Shown here one piece after another: positions 17,392-25,070 of a stretch of DNA of 64,000 nt; the first letter of the stretch is position 1; each line of letters starts with the position of its first letter. The notes under the pieces are model-generated. The model was given only the letters and a program-made list of their open reading frames with translations. It did not search any database and was not told where the DNA came from. The translations under genes and the position numbers were made by a program. The DNA is from Onstottus_B arcticum (lineage in GTDB: Bacteria > Acidobacteriota > Blastocatellia > UBA7656): contig JBBPIE010000024.1 in assembly GCA_038040485.1 (NCBI GenBank), forward strand, positions 45,427 through 109,426, given 5' to 3'.

Positions 17392-18273
17392 ATGAAAGAA
17401 AAACGTCTTGACCGACAAGTGGTGATCGTGACCGGCGCTTCGGCGGGGATCGGCGAGGCGGGGGTCAGGATGCTTGCGCGCGAGGGCGCCTCTCTCGTGC
17501 TTGTAGCTCGGAGAAAGGCGCGGCTCGATCAACTCCAGGAAGAGATAAAAGGGTCAGGAGGCCACGCGCTCGCGGTCGAAGCCGACATTACTTCCGAAGA
17601 AGATCGCAAACGGATCGTGCTGGAGACCATGAACGCCTTCGGCCGGGTTGACGCGCTTGTGAACAACGCGGGATACGGGCAGCGCGGGCCGATCGAGCTC
17701 GTTCCGGTCGAAGCGATTCGCCGGAACTTCGAGACAAATCTCTTTTCATTGATCGCACTAAGTCAGCTTGTGATTCCGATAATGCGCAAGCAGGGCAGCG
17801 GGAGGATCGTAAACATCAGCTCGGTGGCCGGACGCGTTGCAAGCCCGCTGTCATCGGTTTACGATGCGACGAAACACGCTCTGGAAGCCGTGTCCGACGG
17901 GTTGCGAGGGGAGCTTGCGCCGTTCGGCATAAAGGTAGTGATCATCGAGCCGGGCTTTATCATCACTGAGTTTCTTGACGTGGCTAACGAAGTCTCTCGT
18001 GACGTGATCGAGCAGGACAGCCCGTACGCGGCCTCGATCGCGCGCCGCAACCAGAGCATGCAGCGGTTGCGGAAGATGGCGGGCACTCCCGATGACATCG
18101 CTGAGCTGATCGTAAAGGCGCTGGTCGTCGCAAACCCACGCGCTCGCTACTCAGCTCCGCGACATGCTCAGATTCTGATCCTGTTGCGACGATTTCTCCC
18201 CGAGCGGCTCTTCGACTACGTGAACCGGCAAGCCTCGAACTCTGGTGTGAAGGGAAAGACAAAGCCGGTTTGA
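17392..18273 (+). CDS. Short-chain dehydrogenase/reductase (classical SDR)
   Basis: The 293-residue enzyme (from ATG 17392) shows every classical SDR mark: the cofactor motif TGASAGIGEAG, VEADIT, NNAGYGQRG, the catalytic Ser in NISSVAG, and YDATKHALE with Tyr and Lys. The Arg residues after the first glycine motif favour NADP(H). An upstream ATG at 17374 lies inside a repeat and would add six residues. No clear ribosome site precedes either ATG. The substrate is unknown; retinol, steroid or 3-oxoacyl compounds are reduced by relatives. Confidence 0.88.
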   Translation: MKEKRLDRQVVIVTGASAGIGEAGVRMLAREGASLVLVARRKARLDQLQEEIKGSGGHALAVEADITSEEDRKRIVLETMNAFGRVDALVNNAGYGQRGPIELVPVEAIRRNFETNLFSLIALSQLVIPIMRKQGSGRIVNISSVAGRVASPLSSVYDATKHALEAVSDGLRGELAPFGIKVVIIEPGFIITEFLDVANEVSRDVIEQDSPYAASIARRNQSMQRLRKMAGTPDDIAELIVKALVVANPRARYSAPRHAQILILLRRFLPERLFDYVNRQASNSGVKGKTKPV

Positions 18274-18293
18274 CCGGCCATTCGACGGAGTGA

Positions 18294-18482
18294 TCGCTTG
18301 GGGTCGACGAGGAGGGCAAGATCACGCTTACGCTTAAGACAATAATTGACAGCCACGTTTCCGAGAGCATTGAGCAGATTCGAAACGGCCAGTTCTACGG
18401 CCCATTCGATACCGCCGAAGAAATGATCGAGGCGCTTCACAAAGACATCGATGCCAGAAGACCCAACACAAGCGACCGCTGA
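18294..18482 (+). other. Small antitoxin-like reading frame lacking a start codon
   Basis: The frame is open from 18294 to the stop at 18480-18482 and reads like a real protein (VDEEGKITLTLKTIIDSHVS, then YGPFDTAEEMIEALHKD), similar in style to short antitoxins. No ATG, GTG or TTG occurs before the middle of the frame, so it is either a truncated remnant or starts at a rare codon. It overlaps the start of the following permease by 32 bases. Confidence 0.3.
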
Positions 18483-19911
18483 GCTTCGTGACGCCGAGCA
18501 ACAAGTCGAGCGGCGCAGCGCGGTCTTCAAAAAAGAGCTTGGTCTCACCGATCTTGCGCTCACTCAGATACTGTTCATCGTAGGTCTCCCGTGGGTCGGC
18601 ATCGCCGGCAAGCTCGGTCCCTCGCATGTCATCTTCTGGCTGCTGGCGATCGCGCTGTTCTATCTTCCATCCGCTGCGGTGGTGATCTACCTGAATCGCT
18701 TGATGCCGCTTGAAGGCGGGTTGTATCAGTGGGCCAAGCTCGGCTTCAACAGTTTTATGGGTTTCATCGTTGGATGGAACTTGTGGCTGTTCGTGATCCT
18801 CAATTGTTCGGAGATCGGCTTGCAGGCGGCGACGAGTCTCTCGTATGCGGTCGGCCCGAGCGGCGCATGGATCGCCGGCAGCAAGTGGGTTATCTCGCTG
18901 CTGAGTCTATCGATCATCGGATTGCTGGTGTTGGTCTCGATACTCGGCCTGGGAGTCGGCAAGTGGCTGCACAAAGCCGGCGCGGTTACGATGCTGATCA
19001 CATTCGCCGTGCTGTTGGCGCTGCCGGTCTTGAACTACGCGCGGGGGACTATCCCTGCGTATCAACCGCTTGCGACTGAAACGCCGGCGGTTTCGCTTTT
19101 TAGCTTGAACATTTTGGGCAAGCTCGGCTTCGGAGCACTGGGCGGATTCGAGTACGTCGCGATTCACGCCGGTGAGTGCCGCGATCCGGTGCGCACGATC
19201 GGCCGCTCGGTCGCGGTAGCCGCGCCGCTTATCGCAGTGATGTTTATTCTCGGCACAAGCTCGGTGCTTTCGCTTGTGGCGCCGGAGAACATCGACTTGA
19301 TCGGGCCGATCCCACAGGTGTTGAGCATCGGGTTTGGCAAGCTTGGCTTTGCCGCGCAGATCGTGCCGATTGCGATCGTCGCTTTTCTCGGAATCCGCAT
19401 CGCGCAGTCCAGCGTTCAATTTGCGGGGAACACGCGCCTGCCGATGGTAGCCGGATGGGACCGCTTGCTGCCGCAGTGGTTCACGCGGCTTCACGCGAAG
19501 CGCAAGACGCCGGTCAACTCGATCCTGTTCATAGGGGCGATGACTCTTGCGGTGGGATTGGTGGGCTTGATCGGCGTAGGCGAGCAGGAAGCGTTTCAAC
19601 TCCTGTGGAATGCAAGCGGGATTTTTTACGCCTTGACCTATCTGGTGATGTTTGCGATTCCGCTTGTCGGCGCAAAAGGAACCTCCGGGCGCGCGCCGTT
19701 CTGGCTCAAGCTCGCGTCGGCGTCGGGCTTGTTGATGACGCTGTTGTACGTGACGCTGTCGATCTTGCCGGTGATCAAGGTTGAGAGCCCGGTCGCATTT
19801 GCGGCAAAGATCTCGGCCGTGATCGTAGGCGCCAACCTGATCGGAGCGGCGGTGTTTATTGTCGCGGAACGAAGACGCAAGCGTGACTCAATTGCGAGAC
19901 CGGTTGATTGA
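18451..19911 (+). CDS. APC-superfamily amino-acid permease
   Basis: This 486-residue membrane protein has about 12 hydrophobic helices and the APC hallmarks in helix 1 and nearby (LPWVGIAGKLG, then LPLEGGLYQW... and GALGGFEYVAIHAGECRDP). It should exchange or import amino acids or amines across the inner membrane. An N-terminal acidic and polar extension of about 35 residues precedes the first helix. The start at 18451 has only a weak, distant ribosome site, so coupling to the short frame upstream is possible. Confidence 0.82.
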   Translation: MPEDPTQATAELRDAEQQVERRSAVFKKELGLTDLALTQILFIVGLPWVGIAGKLGPSHVIFWLLAIALFYLPSAAVVIYLNRLMPLEGGLYQWAKLGFNSFMGFIVGWNLWLFVILNCSEIGLQAATSLSYAVGPSGAWIAGSKWVISLLSLSIIGLLVLVSILGLGVGKWLHKAGAVTMLITFAVLLALPVLNYARGTIPAYQPLATETPAVSLFSLNILGKLGFGALGGFEYVAIHAGECRDPVRTIGRSVAVAAPLIAVMFILGTSSVLSLVAPENIDLIGPIPQVLSIGFGKLGFAAQIVPIAIVAFLGIRIAQSSVQFAGNTRLPMVAGWDRLLPQWFTRLHAKRKTPVNSILFIGAMTLAVGLVGLIGVGEQEAFQLLWNASGIFYALTYLVMFAIPLVGAKGTSGRAPFWLKLASASGLLMTLLYVTLSILPVIKVESPVAFAAKISAVIVGANLIGAAVFIVAERRRKRDSIARPVD

Positions 19912-19970
19912 GTTGCGAGCAGTGTCCTTGAAATACGTCGAAGCGCCCACTACTATTCTTGCTTCCCGGT

Positions 19971-21236
19971 ATGCCAGGATCAAACCACTCAACCGAACGC
20001 TTTGGGCGATGCTTCAGCGCAAGCGCGCTTGGAGTGCTGCTTGCTCTGGCGCTGTTCTCGTTGTGGCCGGCTCGATCGCTCGCTGATCGAGGAATGCCTG
20101 ACTCCTCGGCCGCCTCCAAACCGGCTGCTGCACGACAAGCGGCGCCGGCTCGCCCGGAGGTTTTGCTGGACGCGGTCAGGCGCGACTATGGCGACGTATT
20201 CGCCGGCGAGATACTCGATAGCCCGTTCAATATCTTCAATGCAGGCAAGGCGCCTCTCGAGATGATGCAGCGAAGCCTTACATCGCGAGCTTCGTCTCTC
20301 TCGTTAGGCTCCGGCCGGGTTGACTCACGATCGGAGCGCTATTCGCTCGTGCCCGTAGCGGCGAGACTTGCTGCGCCAAGCTGATGCGCGCCGAGCGACT
20401 TTGCCTATGACAAAGTCCTCCAGCCTGGTCAGTCTGGAACCATCAGAATAAGAATCCACACCGCGGAGGCATCGGGCCCGATCGAGCAGAGCTATGAACT
20501 GCAAACGAACGACCCGAAGCACCCCATCATCAAGCTCACAGTGACCGCGACGGTCAAAACGCTCCCGGCATTTGTTAAACGCATCACGACTGCGGACGTC
20601 GAATCAGGAGAAATTGCGGCAGGCTTCTACGTTTGGCCTACTTTGAGGCCGGCGATCACGCTGGAGCGCGGCGAGAGGATCACTATCACGCTCAGGCTCA
20701 GGCCGCAGACCGGTAGCAGCGCAACGCTTGCGCTGGCGCCCGACGCTCCGGATTTCTGCAAGCTCCGGCACGATAAGGACTCAAACACCTACTGGCTGGA
20801 TATGACGGCCGGTCCCGCCGAGACGCCGGTCAAACGCGCGGCGCCGCTCCTAGCGACGGCCCCGAATGGAACAGTCACCAAGCTGACAGTGAATCTGGCG
20901 ATCGAAGTGCCCGCCGAAAATCTGATCGTCACGCCTCGCGAACTGGATCTGGGGGTGATCGCCTTGTCGAGCCTCAAGGCAGGTCAGCAAAAGGTCGGGC
21001 GCGCAGGAGTTCGAAAACTGGTCGGCTCGTTTCACATCAAATCGCTCTCGTCGACACTTCCTTTTCTGAAGCTCGAGCAGCAGACGATCGTTGACGGGAG
21101 CAACTACCTCATCCGAACGCGCTTCGATATGGACAAGCTCCCGAAGACGGGCGATTACAAGGGCGTCGTATCGATCGAGACCGACGACGGCCACCGTCTT
21201 GAACTGCCAGTCAAACTCTCGGTGGTTGATCGTTGA
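19971..21236 (+). CDS. Exported DUF1573-like protein with an in-frame UGA (possible selenoprotein or broken gene)
   Basis: One reading frame runs from ATG 19971 to 21236 except for TGA at 20382-20384 (codon 138), which is followed directly by a Cys codon. Upstream: a signal peptide (ALGVLLALALFSLWPARSLA) and the DUF1573 opening RRDYGDVFAGEILDSPF with NAGKAPLE. Downstream, the same frame continues with CAPSDFAYDKVLQPGQSG and YELQTNDPKHPIIKLTV, the normal second half of that domain, and then two more Ig-like parts. DUF1573 proteins normally carry a Cys motif here. A 10-bp hairpin with one bulge starts eight bases after the TGA. Alternatives are a loss of bases in the Cys motif or a sequencing error. 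Confidence 0.6.
20393..20420 (+). promoter_or_regulatory. Hairpin downstream of in-frame UGA, SECIS-like
   Basis: GAG (20393-20395), bulged C, and GACTTTG (20397-20403) pair with CAAAGTC (20411-20417) and CTC (20418-20420) around a 7-base loop CCTATGA. The stem begins eight bases and the loop 19 bases after the UGA, the position of bacterial selenocysteine insertion elements. The loop lacks a G in its first two bases, which weakens the case. Confidence 0.4.
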
Positions 21237-21269
21237 AGCGTCGCGACGACGGTTCTACCCACCGCGGTC

Positions 21270-21350
21270 CGACAAGCTGCCAGCTTGTCGAGCCCGGCAA
21301 GCAAGCAAACAGATTAGCGGGCAGACTCTCGACAAGGTTGCAGCTTGTCG
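21270..21350. repeat. Two copies of a CGACAAGCTG palindrome upstream of glnA
   Basis: CGACAAGCTG, one base, then CAGCTTGTCG at 21270-21290 is a perfect 10-bp palindrome. A second imperfect copy lies at 21330-21350. There is no T-run. They could end the transcript of the DUF1573 gene, bind a regulator, or be dispersed elements. The rest of 21237-21540 shows only the glnA ribosome site. Confidence 0.6.
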
Positions 21351-21540
21351 AACCACATTCAAGAGTTACCCGAAGGCCAAGACTCGTTCTGAATCCTTAG
21401 AAAAATGGCAGCGTAGGACAGTCGGCGGATCGCATGGTGATACCTTGTGGGCTCATTCCTTGACACTCGTTCCGCGCCGCCACTATGCTCAGTCGAATCA
21501 TCGATCACCTTGAAATGTGCTTACAGGAGGAACGCCCCGA

Positions 21541-22950
21541 ATGGACCCTAAGAGAGTGCTGCAGTTTGCAGTAGATGAGCAGGTGAAGTTTGTCGATGTC
21601 AGGTTCACTGACTTGCCAGGCGGCTGGCATCACGTCACGGTGCCGATAAATCAGTTTACTGAAGACACGTTTGAGTCGGGCATCGGATTCGACGCGTCGA
21701 GCCTTCGCGGATGGGCTTCGATCAACGAGTCCGACATGCTGTTGATCCCGGACGCGAGCCGGTTCTGGATCGATCCGTTCTTTGAAGAGCCGACGCTGTG
21801 CTTGTTCGCGAACGCGGTGGACCCGATGACTAAAGAGGGTTACGAGATGGACCCGCGAGCGGTGGCCCAGCGCGCGGAGAGTTATCTTCGGTTCACCGGG
21901 ATCGCCGATCACTGCTACTTCGGCCCGGAGGCTGAGTTCTTTATCTTCGACAACGTCAGCTATCACAACGAGGTGAACAGCGCGGGCTATCGCTTTGACT
22001 CGTCGGAAGGCATCTGGAACTCCGGACGGGTGGAAGACAATCTCGGCTATCGCGTTCGCACGAAGGAGGGCTACGTGCCGTTGCCGCCGGTCGATTCGCT
22101 GCACGATTTGCGCTCGGACATCGTGCAGAACCTGCAAGCGGTTGGGATCGAGCCCGAGATGCATCACCACGAAGTGGCAAGCGGCGGTCAGTGCGAGATC
22201 GACTTTCGATTCTCCACGCTGCTGGGCACGGCAGATAACGTGATGCTGTTCAAGTACGTGGTCAAGAACACGGCTTACTACTACGGCAAAGCTGCGACCT
22301 TCATGCCCAAGCCGATGTTTGGCGACAACGGCAGCGGGATGCACTGTCACCAGAGCTTCTGGAAAGGCGACAAGCCGTTGTTCGCGGGCGACAAATATGC
22401 GGGCATATCGGAGATGGCTCTGCACTACGCGGGAGGGATCCTGAAGCACGCGGCGGCGCTTGCGGCGCTTGCCGCGCCGACCACCAACAGCTACAAACGG
22501 CTTGTGCCGGGCTATGAAGCTCCGGTGAATCTTGCTTATTCGCGGCGCAATCGGTCGGCGGCGATTCGCATCCCGATGTACTCGCAGTCGCCGGGGGCAA
22601 AGCGGCTTGAGGTGCGCTTCCCCGATCCGTCCTGCAATCCATATCTGGCGTTTGCGGCGATGATGATGGCGGGATTGGACGGCGTGCAAAACCAGATCGA
22701 TCCGGGCGAGCCGCTGGATAAAGACATCTACGATCTTTCTCCCGAAGAACTGAAGGACGTGCCGACGTTGCCGGGCTCACTTGACCGCGCGCTCGATGCG
22801 CTAGAAGCGGATCACGACTTCATGCTCAAGGGTGACGTGTTCACCGAGAAGTTGATCGAGCGGTGGATCAGCTACAAGCGGACGAAGGAAGTAGATCCGA
22901 TTCGTATGCGCCCGCACCCGCTCGAGTTTCAAATGTACTTCGATGCGTAA
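21541..22950 (+). CDS. glnA: Glutamine synthetase type I
   Basis: A 469-residue enzyme that makes glutamine from glutamate, ammonia and ATP. Seen: the beta-grasp region with GIGFDASSLRGW, the metal site YFGPEAEFFIFD, NGSGMHCHQS, the ATP region KRLVPGYEAPVN, and RSAAIRIP. The tyrosine of DKDIYDLSPEE matches the adenylylation site of GSI-beta enzymes, so covalent regulation by GlnE is likely. ATG 21541 is chosen because AGGAGG sits at 21525-21530; an in-frame upstream start would bury it. A terminator follows immediately. Confidence 0.96.
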   Translation: MDPKRVLQFAVDEQVKFVDVRFTDLPGGWHHVTVPINQFTEDTFESGIGFDASSLRGWASINESDMLLIPDASRFWIDPFFEEPTLCLFANAVDPMTKEGYEMDPRAVAQRAESYLRFTGIADHCYFGPEAEFFIFDNVSYHNEVNSAGYRFDSSEGIWNSGRVEDNLGYRVRTKEGYVPLPPVDSLHDLRSDIVQNLQAVGIEPEMHHHEVASGGQCEIDFRFSTLLGTADNVMLFKYVVKNTAYYYGKAATFMPKPMFGDNGSGMHCHQSFWKGDKPLFAGDKYAGISEMALHYAGGILKHAAALAALAAPTTNSYKRLVPGYEAPVNLAYSRRNRSAAIRIPMYSQSPGAKRLEVRFPDPSCNPYLAFAAMMMAGLDGVQNQIDPGEPLDKDIYDLSPEELKDVPTLPGSLDRALDALEADHDFMLKGDVFTEKLIERWISYKRTKEVDPIRMRPHPLEFQMYFDA

Positions 22951-22979
22951 CTCCGAGACCGACAATCAAAGCAGAGAAG

Positions 22980-23004
22980 CGCAGACTGAGAGGTCTGCGT
23001 TTTT
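22980..23004 (+). terminator. Rho-independent terminator after glnA
   Basis: CGCAGAC (22980-22986) pairs with GTCTGCG (22993-22999) around TGAGAG, followed by five T (23000-23004). It lies 30 bases after the glnA stop. It argues that the next gene starts downstream of it. Confidence 0.75.
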
Positions 23005-23020
23005 CTGCGCGCGGCTAAGG

Positions 23021-23551
23021 GTGAATAGCCAGGTTCTACGCCGCGTGGGCCTGGCAAGCGCAGTTCTGGTTCTATTGACGATGCTGGGAGCGCCGGTGTG
23101 CGCGCTCGAGGAGGCCAGGCCGGCCGTGCAGTTGAAGGGCGTCTCGATTGAAGGCGTCAATTGGAGCAACCGGTCTGCTCAAACAAAACTGTCGATTGCG
23201 ATAGACAATCCCGGACCGGCCTTCAAGATGAAAGACCTTAGCTACCGGCTCAAGCTGAATGACAAGCAAGCAGCGGAGGGCAAGTACGACAAGGAGATTC
23301 AAGTGCCCGCCCACGCGAGCGCGACCTTTGACTTACCGTGCGATGTTGACCTGTCGGCATTGCCGGGGGTTGCCTGGGGCGTTCTCGCGGGCGGCTTCGA
23401 AGTTCACTACGACCTGGAAACCGAGTTCACCGTTCCGCTGCCGCTGCTTAATCCCAGAGTCAAGACGTCGCTTGGCGGCGATCTCTCGCTTGCAGCCACC
23501 GTCTCGGGCTGGTCGGCCAGAATCAAAGAGAGCATATCGAGCAAGCAGTGA
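23021..23551 (+). CDS. LEA type 2 (WHy-like) exported protein
   Basis: Started at GTG 23021, the 176-residue protein has a clear signal peptide (VGLASAVLVLLTMLGAPVCA). One LEA-14-like beta-sandwich domain follows (KGVSIEGVNWSNRSAQTKLS, with AIDNPGPAFKMKDLSYRLKL and LPLLNPRV). Such domains protect against desiccation or act in cell-envelope assembly; the precise role is unknown. A start at 22943 would place the glnA terminator inside the gene and put 26 unlikely residues before the signal peptide. Its stop overlaps the DinB start (TGATG), so the two are co-translated. Confidence 0.75.
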   Translation: MNSQVLRRVGLASAVLVLLTMLGAPVCALEEARPAVQLKGVSIEGVNWSNRSAQTKLSIAIDNPGPAFKMKDLSYRLKLNDKQAAEGKYDKEIQVPAHASATFDLPCDVDLSALPGVAWGVLAGGFEVHYDLETEFTVPLPLLNPRVKTSLGGDLSLAATVSGWSARIKESISSKQ

Positions 23552-24078
23552 TGGGCGAATCCCGTGCACTCGCATCGCAGATCCTCTCCAAGCTCGACGA
23601 GCAGATCGAGCGAACCGAACATTTGATCGCGCTGATCCCGCCGGACAAGCTCGAATGGAAGCCGCAGCCGGAATCGTTCCGCGTCTGCGATTTGCTTGGG
23701 CATTTGCTCGAATGCCTGGCAGGCTTTTGCGCCACGCTTTACGCGATCAACCCTGACGAGCTTGGTCGTTTTGCCCGGTTACGCGAGCTGCGAGTCAATC
23801 ACTGTTGCGGCATCGAAGAAGCGGCGCTTCGAATTGGCGAGTACCGCGATCACATCACACAGGGCTTCGGTGCGCTAAGCGATCAGGACTTGTCGCGCCA
23901 GATTCCGACAGTGTTTGTTCAGGAAGGCGAAGCGGCGTTGACTCTGCTGCTCGGAAACCTCGAGCACCTGATCAATCACAAGCATCAGCTCTTCTCTTAT
24001 CTCAAACAGCTAGGCGTCCGAGTCGAAACTCGCGATCTCTACCGATTCCGCGTGGAACCGCAGCGAGAGACTACTTGA
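23551..24078 (+). CDS. DinB-family (DinB/YfiT four-helix) protein
   Basis: The 175-residue protein has the four-helix DinB pattern. A histidine in DLLGHLLECLAG and the pair in LINHKHQLFSYLKQLG form the usual metal-binding triad. Relatives are metal-dependent thiol transferases or of unknown activity. It overlaps the LEA gene by one base (TGATG) and its 3' end overlaps the convergent hisI by eight bases. Confidence 0.8.
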   Translation: MGESRALASQILSKLDEQIERTEHLIALIPPDKLEWKPQPESFRVCDLLGHLLECLAGFCATLYAINPDELGRFARLRELRVNHCCGIEEAALRIGEYRDHITQGFGALSDQDLSRQIPTVFVQEGEAALTLLLGNLEHLINHKHQLFSYLKQLGVRVETRDLYRFRVEPQRETT

Positions 24079-24394
24079 GTGAAGTAAAGAAGCAGCTTCG
24101 CTCGCCGGTGTGACAAGCTGGTCCTCGCGGGTGAACCTTGATCAGCAGAGCGTCGCCGTCGCAATCGAGGATGATTGACTCGACGTGTTGAGTGTTCCCG
24201 GAAGTCTCGCCTTTGTGCCAGAGCGACTGGCGAGACCGGCTCCAGAACCAGGTTTCGCCGGTCTCGATAGTTTTCGCCAGCGACTCGGCGTTCACATAAG
24301 CAAGCATCAGCACATCGCCGCTAACGGCATCCTGAACCACAACGGGAGCAAGCCCGCGTTCGTCAAACTTTACGGCGTTGAGTGATTCGGCCAT
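24071..24394 (-). CDS. hisI: Phosphoribosyl-AMP cyclohydrolase
   Basis: A 107-residue protein performing the third histidine step, opening the adenine ring of phosphoribosyl-AMP. Seen: LAYVNAESLAKTIETGETWF, WSRSRQSLWHKGETSGNTQH and the zinc/magnesium motif LDCDGDALL, with a final Cys pair in CHTGERSC. It is the monofunctional form without a fused HisE domain, and no hisE is seen in this window. It is the last gene of the his operon, separated from hisF by an inserted opposite-strand gene. Confidence 0.95.
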   Translation of the reverse strand: MAESLNAVKFDERGLAPVVVQDAVSGDVLMLAYVNAESLAKTIETGETWFWSRSRQSLWHKGETSGNTQHVESIILDCDGDALLIKVHPRGPACHTGERSCFFTSLK

Positions 24395-24481
24395 GGCAGT
24401 TCCTCATTTGCTTGCCGTCGTCGAATGGCGAACATAGAATGCCAGCCGGGCAATCGTGAATCAAACCGCCGGAGGTGAGTC

Positions 24482-24934
24482 ATGATTGTCCCTGAAGGTC
24501 CTTCGCCTGCAAACCAGGAGAAACGCGGATTCAAACACGGAGAGCTGACTCAGAAGATCATCGGAGTCTTCTACGAAGTCTATAACGAGCTGGGGCACGG
24601 CTTCCTGGAGTCGGTCTACGAGGAAGCGATGTTGATAGCATTGACCGAGACCGGTTTAAGAACGGGCCAACAGGTTCAGACGCTGGTCTGGTTTCGCGGA
24701 CGTAAGGTCGGGGACTTCAAGGCCGACATATTCGTAGAAGGGTCGGTGATCCTCGAGTTGAAAGCGGCGCGAGCACTGGAGCCGGTTCACGAGGCACAGC
24801 TTCTCAATTATCTTCGAGCCACCGACATCGAGGTAGGGCTGCTGCTGAACTTCGGAGTGAAGCCGCAATTCAAACGCCTGGCTTTCGACAACGACCGAAA
24901 GCGGCCGCAGATCAACGCAGATGAACGCAGATAG
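24482..24934 (+). CDS. GxxExxY protein (PD-(D/E)XK-like nuclease family)
   Basis: The 150-residue protein has the family motif GHGFLESVYEEA (about residues 38-49), then KVGDFKADIFV and VILELKAARALEPVHEAQL, where Asp and Glu-x-Lys match a PD-(D/E)XK nuclease core. It lies on the opposite strand between hisF and hisI. Its last residues (PQINADERR) are encoded by a dispersed ACGCAGAT repeat, and an inverted copy lies 100 bases further on. GxxExxY genes are frequent in repeat-rich genomes and their function is unknown. Confidence 0.8.
   Translation: MIVPEGPSPANQEKRGFKHGELTQKIIGVFYEVYNELGHGFLESVYEEAMLIALTETGLRTGQQVQTLVWFRGRKVGDFKADIFVEGSVILELKAARALEPVHEAQLLNYLRATDIEVGLLLNFGVKPQFKRLAFDNDRKRPQINADERR
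24905..24934. repeat. ACGCAGAT-type repeat, copy forming the end of the GxxExxY gene
   Basis: CCGCAGATCA followed by two ACGCAGAT cores. It supplies the last codons and stop of the GxxExxY gene. Confidence 0.75.
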
Positions 24935-25034
24935 CTTTCTGTTTGGTTCGGACGAGCTTGGGTGAGGCTGTTTGTTGGGGTGCGGAAAGTGATGCTCGAA
25001 AGGCAAGAATTGCCCCAATCGAGGCAATATTCCA

Positions 25035-25069
25035 TATCTCTGATCTGCGTGAGTCTGCGTGATCCGCGG
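25035..25069. repeat. ACGCAGAT-type repeat, inverted copy
   Basis: The complement reads CCGCGGATCACGCAGACTCA and continues with ACGCAGAT, so it is inverted relative to 24905-24934. It ends two bases before the hisF stop codon. Together the two copies bracket a 100-base spacer. Confidence 0.75.
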
Positions 25070-25070
25070 C

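Noticed and set aside
24905..25069. CRISPR array formed by the ACGCAGAT repeats
   Set aside because: Only two copies, in opposite orientation, with no regular spacers and no cas genes in the window.
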